Source: Rhodoferax sp.
Lineage (GTDB): Bacteria; Pseudomonadota; Gammaproteobacteria; Burkholderiales; Burkholderiaceae_C
DNA length: 35,712 bases
Direction of reading: 5' to 3'
NCBI GenBank assembly: GCA_018063505.1
Contig: JAGPBF010000018.1
Location: 1 to 35,712 of the forward strand
Part shown: piece after piece, positions 1 through 8,296 of the stretch
How the letters are laid out: the number at the start of each line of letters is the position of its first letter
How positions within the stretch are numbered: the stretch's first letter is position 1
Notes under the pieces: model-generated
Database searches by the model: none
What the model was told of the DNA's origin: nothing
Seen by the model: only the letters and a program-made list of their open reading frames with translations
Position numbers and translations under genes: made by a program

Positions 1-716
1 CGCCGGGTGCCGGAGTCGGCCCAGGCCGTGCGCAGGGCGGCCCGACTCCAGCGCACGCGGGGCAGCAAGCCCAGGCGCCGCAAGGACGCGGCCTGCATGC
101 CCAACTGCAACACGCCACCGCCGATGACACCCATCACCATCGCGTAGATGGGCTCGATGCCGATACGCGCGAACCAGGGCGCACCGAGCCAGATCGCGAC
201 GATCATCGCCAGGTTCAGCAGCACCGGCGTGAAAGCCGGCACGGCGAACCGCCGCCAGGTATTGAGAATGCCGGCACCCAATGCCACCAGCGACATGAAG
301 CCGATATAGGGGAACATCCAGCGCGCCATCACGACCGCTGCATCGAATCCACGCGGATCCTGCTCCAGGCCGCTGGCCATCAGCCAGACCAGGGCGGGCG
401 CCGCCAGCACACCGGCCAGACAGGTCAGCGCCAATACGGCGCTTAAGGCCGTGGCGACCCGATCGATCAATTGCCGGGTGGCCGCTTCGCCCTGCTCGCC
501 CAGGCTGGCACCGAGCACCGGCACGAACGCCTGGCTGAACGCCCCTTCGCCAAACAGGCGACGGAACATGTTGGGCAGGCGAAACGCCACGTTGTACGCA
601 TCGGTCATCGCGCTGGCACCGAAAACCGACGCCATGAGCACATCGCGTACCAAGCCGGTAATGCGTGAGACCAAGGTCAGCAAGGAAACGGTGGATGCGG
701 CTTTGAACAGGCTCAC
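1..716 (-). CDS. murJ: Lipid II flippase MurJ, N-terminal part (cut by window edge)
   Basis: Membrane flippase of the MOP/MVF superfamily that moves the lipid-linked peptidoglycan precursor across the inner membrane. The minus-strand frame opens with a GTG at 716-714 and reads VSLFKAASTVSLLTLVSRITGL, followed by RDVLMASVFGASAMTDAYNVAFRLPNMFRRLFGEG-type sequence; this opening is nearly diagnostic for MurJ/MviN. Hydrophobic helices follow at roughly residues 80-110, 120-150 and 155-190. About 238 of the usual ~510 residues lie in the window and the frame is open to base 1. No ATG start is available and no strong ribosome binding site precedes the GTG, so the start rests on homology. It is divergent from rpsT, a common arrangement in Burkholderiales. 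Confidence 0.93.
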   Translation of the reverse strand, partial: MSLFKAASTVSLLTLVSRITGLVRDVLMASVFGASAMTDAYNVAFRLPNMFRRLFGEGAFSQAFVPVLGASLGEQGEAATRQLIDRVATALSAVLALTCLAGVLAAPALVWLMASGLEQDPRGFDAAVVMARWMFPYIGFMSLVALGAGILNTWRRFAVPAFTPVLLNLAMIVAIWLGAPWFARIGIEPIYAMVMGVIGGGVLQLGMQAASLRRLGLLPRVRWSRAALRTAWADSGTR

Positions 717-783
717 GGCAGCGAGTGTAGCCGCGCCCTTGCGGTCCGAACCGGCCACGAGGGCGCTGGGCGCGCGACGCGGT

Positions 784-789
784 TAGAAT
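784..789 (+). promoter_or_regulatory. Possible -10 element for rpsT
   Basis: TAGAAT lies 45 bp before the rpsT start in the 118-bp murJ/rpsT intergenic region. I see no convincing -35 hexamer at 16-18 bp upstream, so this is only a plausible -10 box chosen by resemblance to TATAAT and by position. Confidence 0.3.
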
Positions 790-834
790 GGCGGGCTTTG
801 CTGGCATCATCCACAGACACAAGGAATTTCATCC

Positions 835-1158
835 ATGGCATCTACCAAACCCAAGAAAAAGAACCCGCGCCTGGCATCGGGCCGCAAACGCGTCCGCCAG
901 GACGTCAAACTCAATGCAGCCAACACCTCGCTGCGCTCGCAATACCGCACCGCCGTGAAAAACGTCGAAAAAGCGGTTGTTGCCGGCGACAAGGCCAAGG
1001 CAACCGAATTGTTCGGCAAGATGCAGGCCATCGTCGACTCGGTCGCCGACAAGGGCATCTTCCACAAGAACAAGGCTGCCCGCGACAAGAGCCGCCTGTC
1101 CACCAAGGTCAAGACCCTGGCATTGGCGGCCACCGCAGCACCCACCCCCGCGGCCTGA
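835..1158 (+). CDS. rpsT: 30S ribosomal protein S20
   Basis: Primary 16S rRNA-binding protein of the small ribosomal subunit. The 107-residue product starts [19 protein letters not shown] and is very rich in Lys, Arg and Ala. It carries the family's helical-bundle pattern: a first helix with [19 protein letters not shown] and a later segment with [15 protein letters not shown]. The C-terminal Ala/Pro/Thr-rich tail ([10 protein letters not shown]) is a low-complexity extension. The ATG is preceded by AAGGA at a usable distance. It stands alone between divergent murJ and the intrinsic terminator at 1237-1263, so it is probably a single-gene transcript. Confidence 0.98.
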   Translation: MASTKPKKKNPRLASGRKRVRQDVKLNAANTSLRSQYRTAVKNVEKAVVAGDKAKATELFGKMQAIVDSVADKGIFHKNKAARDKSRLSTKVKTLALAATAAPTPAA

Positions 1159-1236
1159 ATCCACAGGCCAAGCGCACGGACCCAGGCACCGCCCGGGACT
1201 CCGCCGTTTGAATCGGGTGCGCTGCCAGCAAAAGCG

Positions 1237-1263
1237 AAAAAACCGCCTCAGGGCGGTTTTTTT
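1237..1263 (+). terminator. Rho-independent terminator after rpsT
   Basis: An A-rich run leads into CCGCC, a TCAG loop, GGCGG and seven T residues. The stem extends by A-T pairs on its outside. It lies 79 bp after the rpsT stop codon and points the right way for it. Because the flanks are A6/T7 it could also work for transcripts arriving on the minus strand from the kai operon. Confidence 0.9.
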
Positions 1264-1481
1264 GTGTCTGGCGGGTTTTTACGACGCTGTTGGCCCAAGG
1301 TGTCCCCGGTTGGGCAGAGGACGGCCATCTGGGCAAAATCCGGGGTCGCATCGACGACGTGCAGAAGCCTGAAACGCGGCGCACACTTCTTCAACCATGC
1401 TGTTTGCGATGACGAAACGGCTGCCAACCGCAAAGGCAGGAATGTCACCGGAGGTCATATGGTTGGCCGCTGAATCCAAAC

Positions 1482-1497
1482 GCAAAGCGCCCTTTGC
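1482..1497 (-). terminator. Small hairpin beyond the kai operon
   Basis: A perfect 6-bp inverted repeat (GCAAAG, 4-nt loop, CTTTGC) sits 38 bp past the stop of the last kai-operon gene. No T-tract follows on the minus strand, so terminator function is weakly supported. The rest of 1264-1535 shows no convincing gene; the short frames there lack family resemblance. Confidence 0.22.
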
Positions 1498-1535
1498 AGA
1501 CAACGGCGTCAGTTGCCTGGTCCCTGCCGCGCGGC

Positions 1536-2531
1536 TCACGCGACAACACGGGTTTGCGACAACGCTGCCCGAAGCTTGCTCATGAGTGACTCCCGGGTGA
1601 AGGGCTTGACCACGAAGGCGGCAGCACCGGCCACCATGCTGCTCACAAGCGACGACTTGGAGGCGTCGCCGGTCATCATGACGATCGGGATGCTGGCCAG
1701 GTGGGGCGAGGCTTTGAGCTGCTGCGTCAGTGCCACACCATCGAGTCCGGGCAGGTGGATATCCATCAAGATGACATCGGGCCGGTGGTGGCGCAACTGA
1801 GCCACGGCTGACGCGCTGTCGACGGCGAACACCGTCTCCCAGGCCAGTGGATCGAGCGCGCGGCCCACCAGCGTGCGGACGAACTCCTCGTCTTCGACCA
1901 CCATCACCACGGGGCGGATCTGTCGTATCTGCTCGGTCAGCAAGCGCGCGCCTGCCAACGCGGGTTCGATGACCCCACTCAGGTGCCGTGCCCAGGCGTC
2001 GACGGCTGCGCCAGCCAAACCGGCATGGGCCTGACGCCCTGCGACGGCCACCTCGCGGCCGATCAGGCGGTCGAGTTCACCCACGTGGTGCGCGTGCGCA
2101 TGCAACTCGCGGGTATGCGGCACGCCCGGGCGTTCCCTGCTCATCTCGCGACAGGCATTCCACACGCTCATCCCCAGGCGCGGGCCGTCATGGGTCTGTG
2201 GCCAGTACAGCACGTAGTCGTCGAAATAGGCCTGTTTGCACAGTTCGAACGCGGCCTGCACTTCGTCCTTGCTGCACAGGATGACGGCACGGTGCGGATG
2301 CGGTTGAAGCGCACCGCCCAGGCGATATAAGCCGAGGTAGTAGCGCTGAGCCTTGTCCAGGCGGTTGCAGGCAAGCACCAAAATGTCGGGCGCGTGTTGT
2401 TCGAAGTCTTTGACGGTGCTGTCGGCGTCGGTCGAGATCTGCACATGTGCAAAGTCGATCCTGAGCTGGGACTCGATCTGCCGCGCGTCGCCGGTGTTAT
2501 CGGAGGCCACCAGGATCTTGGCCTCACCCAT
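1536..2531 (-). CDS. Two-domain response regulator (pseudo-receiver plus receiver)
   Basis: A 331-residue protein, last gene of the kai operon. Residues about 4-130 look like a receiver fold (AKILVASDN at the start) but the phosphorylation site is lost: the strand reads DILVLACNRL where an Asp is expected, and the Lys-Pro after the last strand is replaced by YVLYWP. Residues 207-325 form an intact receiver: acidic pocket VVEDEE, phospho-acceptor Asp257 in ILMDIHLPGLDG, Thr in MMTGD, and Lys309 in VVKPF. A helical linker with several His residues (140-200) joins them. There is no DNA-binding or enzymatic output domain, so it probably acts by protein contact or as a phosphate sink. ATG 2531 is preferred over 2576 because the fold begins there and it falls just after the upstream stop at 2540. 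Confidence 0.85.
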   Translation of the reverse strand: MGEAKILVASDNTGDARQIESQLRIDFAHVQISTDADSTVKDFEQHAPDILVLACNRLDKAQRYYLGLYRLGGALQPHPHRAVILCSKDEVQAAFELCKQAYFDDYVLYWPQTHDGPRLGMSVWNACREMSRERPGVPHTRELHAHAHHVGELDRLIGREVAVAGRQAHAGLAGAAVDAWARHLSGVIEPALAGARLLTEQIRQIRPVVMVVEDEEFVRTLVGRALDPLAWETVFAVDSASAVAQLRHHRPDVILMDIHLPGLDGVALTQQLKASPHLASIPIVMMTGDASKSSLVSSMVAGAAAFVVKPFTRESLMSKLRAALSQTRVVA

Positions 2532-2539
2532 CGTGTGTT

Positions 2540-3844
2540 TCACGGGCCAATCAATCGTGACCGCTTGGCCAGCCATTCGGCCAGCCAGGCATGCAGCTCG
2601 TCACCGGGCATCGGCCGCCCGATAAAGTAGCCCTGTGCAATGTCGCAGCCAATCTCGCGCACCAGAGCCCAGTCGTCCTCGGTCTGCACACCTTCCGCGA
2701 CGGTGTGCAGACCCAGCCGCTGGGCAATACCGAGGCTGCCTTCGAGCATGGGACGGATCAGCTGGTTCTGTCTCGCACCGTGTACGAAGCTGCGGTCGAT
2801 CTTCAGTTCGGTGAAAGGCACATCGCGCAACTGCGCGAGCGACGAATGGCCGGTACCGAAGTCGTCGATCGACAGGCCAAAACGCTGCATACGCAGCCGC
2901 ACCAGTGTCTCCAGCGGCGTCGCGGACATGGCCATGACGCGACTCTCGGTCACTTCCAGCACCAAATCCTGCGGCGATACACGGCTGTGTCGCGCCATTG
3001 CATCGACCCTGCGTGCGAAATCCGGTGCCCGCAGGTTCTCCATCGACACGTTGACGGCCATCTGGATCTGCAATCCGTCCTGATGCCAATGCGCCAACTG
3101 CGCGAACGCGGCTTGCAGTACCCACTCGGTCAATGCGTCGATGGCTCCACAGTCCTCGGCCAGTGCTATGAATTGGTCGGGGTAGACGAGCCCATGCAGC
3201 GGATGGTTCCAGCGCACCAATGCCTCGGTGCCGATCAGCCCGCCGGTGCGCAGGTTGACCTTGGGCTGGTAGTGGAGCACCCATTGCCCGGCCTGCTGCG
3301 CGGCATTCAGATCGGCGGCGGCGTAGACACGCCGGGACGCCGCGGCCGCTGGCACCAGCGCCATGTGCCAACGATCCAGAAGCATGCGCAATGCAGCACG
3401 GCCCGCCGGCTTTTCCAGGGCACCCAATATCTGCAGCGGAAGGTCGGCCAGCAGCTTCTGCACCGCATGAATGATCCGGGGGCCCTCGCCGCTGAGCAGG
3501 ATGACTTTGCCCCGGAAGTCGCTGTCGCCGAGTCGGCGCAGGAACTCCAGGCCATCGACGCCGGGCATGTTCAGGTCGCAAATGACCACGTCCACGGCCA
3601 TGCGTCCTTCTCCGAGAAGCGTCAGCGCAACCTCCGCGCCCGCGGCGGTGCCGATCATCGTGTAACCCATACCGCGAAGCATGCGCGACTGCATCCCAAG
3701 CATGAACGGGTCATCGTCCACGAGCAGCAGGCTGGGCTGGCGACGGGCCAACAAGCCGGTGCCCACCGTCGCTTGCGCAGGCACCAACCCCATCGGCACA
3801 GTCGTCAGGAAGGGCGGCCAGATGTCCGGGCTGTGTTCAGGCAT
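2540..3844 (-). CDS. Response regulator with EAL cyclic-di-GMP phosphodiesterase domain
   Basis: A 434-residue REC-EAL protein of the RocR type. The receiver (about 37-160) has DDD at 43-45, phospho-acceptor Asp90 in VVICDLNMPGVDG and Lys145 in LEKP. The EAL domain (about 175-425) keeps the catalytic set: Glu207 in TEALVRW, Asn265 in NVS, Glu297 in LEVTE, Asp327-Asp328 in IDDFGTG, Lys348 in LKID and Glu384 in AEGVQTE. It should therefore hydrolyse cyclic-di-GMP to pGpG in the cytoplasm, controlled by phosphorylation. ATG 3844 is chosen because AGGA lies 6 nt upstream; it overlaps the kinase stop by 8 nt. Earlier TTG/ATG codons at 3865 and 3862 are less likely. The likely phosphodonor is the adjoining hybrid kinase. 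Confidence 0.92.
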   Translation of the reverse strand: MPEHSPDIWPPFLTTVPMGLVPAQATVGTGLLARRQPSLLLVDDDPFMLGMQSRMLRGMGYTMIGTAAGAEVALTLLGEGRMAVDVVICDLNMPGVDGLEFLRRLGDSDFRGKVILLSGEGPRIIHAVQKLLADLPLQILGALEKPAGRAALRMLLDRWHMALVPAAAASRRVYAAADLNAAQQAGQWVLHYQPKVNLRTGGLIGTEALVRWNHPLHGLVYPDQFIALAEDCGAIDALTEWVLQAAFAQLAHWHQDGLQIQMAVNVSMENLRAPDFARRVDAMARHSRVSPQDLVLEVTESRVMAMSATPLETLVRLRMQRFGLSIDDFGTGHSSLAQLRDVPFTELKIDRSFVHGARQNQLIRPMLEGSLGIAQRLGLHTVAEGVQTEDDWALVREIGCDIAQGYFIGRPMPGDELHAWLAEWLAKRSRLIGP

Positions 3845-6800
3845 AAGGGTCCTGGCGTGCATCAAGAAAGCGATGGAGGGCGCGCAACTCGCCGTCGAAC
3901 GCGGCCATCAAGACACCCAGCGCCGCACCGCGCGGACTGCTGGTGGCGGTCTTTTCGATGTCGGCACAGATCTGCCCCAGGGCGGCCGCGCCGATCGCCC
4001 GTGCCGCCGACTTCAGCTTGTGGGCAATGTCGGCCACCGCCTGCACGTCGCCGCCAGCGTGCGCATGCGCCAGCTCCAGCGACGAGCGCGCCGTGTTTGC
4101 GCGAAAGGCCATCAAGACTTCCCGGATGTCCTGCGGGTCGTCGCCCACCAGCTCCGCCAGCACGTCGAGGTCTGCCGGCGCAGGGATGAAAGCGGCCGGG
4201 CCGTCAGGCGCGGCTTGGCGCGCTTGCGGCGACGCCGGCCGCAGCCAGCACTCGATGGCAGCCTTCAACTGGGCAAGACGCACCGGCTTGGTCAGATAGC
4301 CGTCCATGCCAGCCTGGCGGCAGCGCACTTCCTCGTCGCGCAACGCGTTGGCAGTCAACGCGACAATCGGCAGCCGGGGCCCTGCCGCTTCCTCGGCGCG
4401 CACCGTTGCCGCCAGCGTGTATCCGTCCATTTCCGGCATGTGCAGATCCGTCAGCAATAGCGCATGGCCACCCCTGCGCCAACAGGCCAGTGCCTCCACA
4501 CCATTGCCCACCATCTGGGCGCGGTAGCCGAGCACGGCGAGTTGCTTCGCAAGCACCTGCTGGTTGATTGCGTTGTCTTCGGCAACCAGGATCAACGGCT
4601 CGGCGCCCGAGCGCCGCGTCGGCTCTGGCGCTGGCGCCGGAGCATCGATTTGTGCAGCAACCGCAACGGCTTGCCCGGCGGGCTCGATGCCTGCCGCCAG
4701 TGCGACGCTATGCAGGAATACCGCGCGGTGCAGGCACTTGCCGTCCAGGCCGACCTGGTCCGGCTTTTGACGTCGCGGCCGGTGTCGACGACCGCTTTCG
4801 ATGACCACGAAGGCGAGTGTGGTTGCCGGGCATTCCAGCCCGACGGCGCGGCAGGCCGCAAGCACCGCGTCGATGTCCTCCAGGGCGTCTGCGACGACAA
4901 CGACACAGCAGCCCTGGCCAACCTGGCGCACGAAGCCCGGCATCTCGGCCAGGCTCGGCATCAAGCGCACGGCGCTGCCGGCGTGGGCCAGGTAGTCAGC
5001 CAGGTCGGCTGCGTGGCGGGAAGCACCGAGCACCAGACAGCGCAGTCCAGCCAGTGCCTGTGCCACGGTCGTCTGGGAGGTGGCGGCATCGGCGGGCGGC
5101 AAGGGCATGGGCAAGCGCACTGTGAAAGTGGACCCCTCGTTCGGGCGACTGCTGGCGGTGATCTCGCCGTCCATCATCGCCACCAGGCGTTGCGAAATGC
5201 TCAGCCCCAACCCCGTGCCACCGAACCGCCGCGTCGTGCTGGCGTCGGCCTGCGAAAACGGCGAGAACAGGCGGGACAATGTCCCGGAGTCCATGCCGAT
5301 GCCATTGTCGGTAACCACCAGCGCCAGCGAATCGGCGCCGACGCCGTCCGCAACGCGCAGCGCGCGCAATGATACTGACCCCGGTCGACTTTGGCCACTG
5401 CTGAACTTGACCGCGTTGCCGACCAGGTTCATCAGCACCTGGCGCAATCTCCCCGCGTCGCCCAGCATGCGAGGTGGCAGCCGCGGATCGGCGTACAGCC
5501 GCAACTCGACGCCATTGCCCTCCGACAGATGGCGCAAGGCGTCGCAGACGCCTTCGACCACCGCCTCTATCTCCATCGGCACACTCTCGATTTCGAACTG
5601 TCCCGCTTCGATCTTGGAGAAGTCGAGCACGTCGTCCACGATAGCCAGCAAGGCATAGGCCGACTCGCGCGCGGTCTTCACCATTTCAAGCTGATTCGCC
5701 CGCAGGTGGCTCTGCTCAAGCACATCGATCATGCCGATGACGCCGTTCATCGGGGTACGGATTTCGTGGCTCATCGTCGCAAGGAACGATGACTTGGCCC
5801 GGTTGGCCTGCTCGGCGAGCGCACGCGCGCGCTCCAGCTCCAGGGTGCGGTGCAGCACCCGCTCCTCCAGCCCGGAATTCATCTCGCGCAGCGCCTCCTC
5901 GGCGCGGCGGCGTTCGCGGATGTCACGTATCACAGAAACGTAATGCGTGAAGCCCTGGCCGTCTGCGGCAACCGGCGTCAGATCGATCTCGACCGGACTC
6001 GGCCGGCCCGGCTTGGTGTATTTCACCACCTCGATGTGCACCGGCTCGAAGCGCGCGACTGCAGAGCGCATGCGGGTCAGCTCGGCAGGGTCCGTCAAAG
6101 GACCGTCGAGCAGTCCGGGCGACCGCCCGATCACCTCTGCCTGCGTGTAGCCGGTCAGGCGCGCGAAGGCATTGTTGACGAACACGATGCGCAGCCCATG
6201 AAGCAGTTCTGGATCCGGCTCGGTGATCATGACGATGTCGTTAAGCTGCGCCACACTGGCCTCCAGCAGTTTGAGCTGCTGCCGCGCCGCGCGGGTTTGG
6301 GTCACGTCGCGAAAATATACCGACAGTCCGTCGTCCATTGGATGGAAGTCGGCGCTTAACCACTTGTGGATGGGCGCGTACAGCGCCTCGCCGGTGACAC
6401 CGGTCTCGCCTCCCATCGCGCGTTCGTAGAGGGGGCCGAAGACTGTGCTGCGCACCTCTGGGAAGACGTCCCACAACAACCGTCCGAGCATCGGCTCACC
6501 CGGCAGGCCCCACATCCGCATGGCCTGGCGGTTGACGTAGGTGAAGCGCCAATCGCGGTCGAGCGTCAAGAAGCCGTCGGCAATGTTTTCGAGCGTATTG
6601 CTCAGCCTCTGCGCCAGCTTCTGCGTCTGCAGCGCCGCCAATTTTCGCTCGGTGATGTCCTGCAGTGCGCCCTGGATGCGCACGATGGAGCCCCCGGCAT
6701 CGCGCACCGCTTCGCCAATGGCGCGCACCCAGAAGCGACGCCCGGTGGCGGATATTTTCTCGCCCTCCATGTCGTAGGCAATGCCCGATGTGATGCAGCG

Positions 6801-7958
6801 GTCGACGGCTTGCTGCACAGCAGCGCGGTGTTCGGGGACGAACGCGGTCCATCCGAGTTCCGGTGGAGGCGAATAGCCCGGCGCTTCGTCGTGCATGGTT
6901 GCAACGATGTCGGACCACTGCAAGCGCCGCTGCGACAAGTCCAGGATCCAGCCACCGACCTTGGCGGCGCGGCCCGCCATGTCCAGCATCGCTTTGCTGT
7001 CATGCAGTTGCTGCTGGGCCAGCCGGTCTTCAGTTATGTCGCGCGAGATGCCGATGATCCCGATCATCTCGCCCTGGGCGTCCCGGTACGGGGCGCGCGT
7101 CGAATGAAACAGGCGCCGACCGTGTACGGTGGTGAGCCACTTCTCGGTCACCTGAACCGTGGCCGTCGCGATCATCACACGGTCGTCGTCGATCAGCGAT
7201 CGGGCTTCGGCTGCATCGAACAGCGCCAGGTCGTCGCGGCCCAGCATCTGTTCAACTGGCAGCCCGATGAGCGCACTCATGGCTCCGTTGCACAGCAGGT
7301 AGCGGCCCTGGATGTCCTTGACAAAGACCGCGTCGGGGGTGCCATCGGCGACGGCTTGTAGCAGCTCGCTGCTGCGCCGGGCCGCTTGCTCGGCCCGCGC
7401 GCGTGCGCTGACATCGATATGCATGACCACCGCGCCGGCAGGCCGCCCCGGTTCCAGCGGTGTGACCATCAGCAGGAACCAGCGCTGCTCGAGCGGCGAA
7501 TCGCAGGTGTACTCGACCGAGTAGCTGCTGCGGTCACCCGCCAGGACGGCGCGCAGACCGGCAGCGATCGCACTGGCCTGGGTGGCCGCCGGACCCGGCG
7601 ACAGGTCGCAAGTGTCGAGGTAGTTCCTGCCCACCCCATGTTGGTTGTCGCAATAACCGTTCTCATCGGCGAAACGGCGCCACCCCTGGTTGACGGTGAC
7701 GATCACACCCGTTGTGTCGAGCACCGCGATGTGTGCCGGCAGCGCATCCAGAAGCGCCCCGCGCTTGCTCGCCTCCTGCTCTCGGAGCTGCTCCTGCGCG
7801 GTGCGCAGCAAAATGATACGACCGGTCCGGTCGGCGACGGTGTCGATTTCGCCGGCAGTCAGTGCCTCGAGTTGTTGCTCCGCGTCTCGCAGCGTTTCGA
7901 TCAGCACGATGATGCGGGCGTGACGGTCGGGTCCACTAATGTCTTGCGCCGCAGTCAT
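3837..7958 (-). CDS. Multi-PAS hybrid sensor histidine kinase with receiver and Hpt domains
   Basis: A 1373-residue protein. By pattern it has about five PAS domains (roughly 66-187, 195-310, 318-438, 445-555, 562-682), a coiled coil (683-720), HisKA with His731 in [10 protein letters not shown], and HATPase_c with N-box [12 protein letters not shown] (841-852), Asp884 in DNGIGMD and GGTGLGL (913-919). A degenerate receiver lacking an acceptor Asp follows (about 971-1090), then an intact receiver with Asp1171 in DLHMPEMDG and Lys1224 in LTKP, and an Hpt domain with His1313 in AHKLKSA. This gives a full His-Asp-His relay that can pass phosphate to the REC proteins downstream. There is no transmembrane segment, so it is a cytoplasmic sensor; PAS ligands are unknown. 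Its ATG overlaps the kaiB stop (ATGA). It lacks the KaiB-like domain of cyanobacterial SasA. Confidence 0.95.
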   Translation of the reverse strand: MTAAQDISGPDRHARIIVLIETLRDAEQQLEALTAGEIDTVADRTGRIILLRTAQEQLREQEASKRGALLDALPAHIAVLDTTGVIVTVNQGWRRFADENGYCDNQHGVGRNYLDTCDLSPGPAATQASAIAAGLRAVLAGDRSSYSVEYTCDSPLEQRWFLLMVTPLEPGRPAGAVVMHIDVSARARAEQAARRSSELLQAVADGTPDAVFVKDIQGRYLLCNGAMSALIGLPVEQMLGRDDLALFDAAEARSLIDDDRVMIATATVQVTEKWLTTVHGRRLFHSTRAPYRDAQGEMIGIIGISRDITEDRLAQQQLHDSKAMLDMAGRAAKVGGWILDLSQRRLQWSDIVATMHDEAPGYSPPPELGWTAFVPEHRAAVQQAVDRCITSGIAYDMEGEKISATGRRFWVRAIGEAVRDAGGSIVRIQGALQDITERKLAALQTQKLAQRLSNTLENIADGFLTLDRDWRFTYVNRQAMRMWGLPGEPMLGRLLWDVFPEVRSTVFGPLYERAMGGETGVTGEALYAPIHKWLSADFHPMDDGLSVYFRDVTQTRAARQQLKLLEASVAQLNDIVMITEPDPELLHGLRIVFVNNAFARLTGYTQAEVIGRSPGLLDGPLTDPAELTRMRSAVARFEPVHIEVVKYTKPGRPSPVEIDLTPVAADGQGFTHYVSVIRDIRERRRAEEALREMNSGLEERVLHRTLELERARALAEQANRAKSSFLATMSHEIRTPMNGVIGMIDVLEQSHLRANQLEMVKTARESAYALLAIVDDVLDFSKIEAGQFEIESVPMEIEAVVEGVCDALRHLSEGNGVELRLYADPRLPPRMLGDAGRLRQVLMNLVGNAVKFSSGQSRPGSVSLRALRVADGVGADSLALVVTDNGIGMDSGTLSRLFSPFSQADASTTRRFGGTGLGLSISQRLVAMMDGEITASSRPNEGSTFTVRLPMPLPPADAATSQTTVAQALAGLRCLVLGASRHAADLADYLAHAGSAVRLMPSLAEMPGFVRQVGQGCCVVVVADALEDIDAVLAACRAVGLECPATTLAFVVIESGRRHRPRRQKPDQVGLDGKCLHRAVFLHSVALAAGIEPAGQAVAVAAQIDAPAPAPEPTRRSGAEPLILVAEDNAINQQVLAKQLAVLGYRAQMVGNGVEALACWRRGGHALLLTDLHMPEMDGYTLAATVRAEEAAGPRLPIVALTANALRDEEVRCRQAGMDGYLTKPVRLAQLKAAIECWLRPASPQARQAAPDGPAAFIPAPADLDVLAELVGDDPQDIREVLMAFRANTARSSLELAHAHAGGDVQAVADIAHKLKSAARAIGAAALGQICADIEKTATSSPRGAALGVLMAAFDGELRALHRFLDARQDPYA

Positions 7959-8296
7959 AGGCTTCCCGATTCCAACATGTCACTTTGCTGCAGATCCAGC
8001 GTTTGCATCAGCGTGGCGGTGTCGCTGAGCGTGCCGGCTATCACCTGCAAGGGCAAGGGCTCCAGTCTGAGGAGTGTCGGCGTCATGAAGATGCCGTCGT
8101 TCAGTGCCCGCCCCGGCTCGCGGAACACATCGACGATTTCGATGCTGAAGTGGCCGGCGAGGTGGCTGCGACACAGCTGACGCAGGTTGGTCAACGCCTG
8201 CAACGAGTTCGCCGAGTCACCGGCAATGTAGAGGCGGAATTTGTATTCGACGCTATCGATGGCTGGCATGTCAGATCGGCAGTTCGTGCGGCGCAT
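7955..8296 (-). CDS. kaiB: KaiB-family protein
   Basis: A small thioredoxin-like, fold-switching clock protein that in cyanobacteria binds the CI ring of KaiC. The core shows the family pattern: YKFRLYIAGDSANS, then EIVDVF, IFMTPTLLRLEPLP, and the end strand VIAGTLSD. Two starts are possible. ATG 8296 has GGAG six bases upstream and overlaps kaiC by 26 bp (113 aa). ATG 8269 lies one base past the kaiC stop (104 aa) and begins closer to the conserved core but has no clear ribosome binding site. The gene overlaps the kinase start by ATGA, so all three are probably translated together. It sits right after kaiC as in other proteobacterial kaiBC loci; no kaiA is present in the window. Confidence 0.92.
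   Translation of the reverse strand: MRRTNCRSDMPAIDSVEYKFRLYIAGDSANSLQALTNLRQLCRSHLAGHFSIEIVDVFREPGRALNDGIFMTPTLLRLEPLPLQVIAGTLSDTATLMQTLDLQQSDMLESGSL

Noticed and set aside
1279..1539. A small minus-strand gene downstream of the kai operon
   Set aside because: There is no ribosome binding site, no domain, and it competes with other equally long frames in the same interval.
2591..4189. A 532-codon plus-strand open frame
   Set aside because: It is antisense to the REC-EAL gene and the end of the kinase gene, with no domain and a composition dominated by His, Gln and Arg.
5912..6275. A LOV photoreceptor domain in the fifth PAS of the kinase
   Set aside because: The segment looks LOV-like ([20 protein letters not shown]) but the flavin-binding Cys of the GRNCRFLQ motif is missing, so it is an ordinary PAS.
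7955..8269. A circadian KaiABC system with kaiA
   Set aside because: No KaiA-like gene is present; the remaining operon genes are a kinase and receiver proteins, so a canonical cyanobacterial oscillator is not supported.
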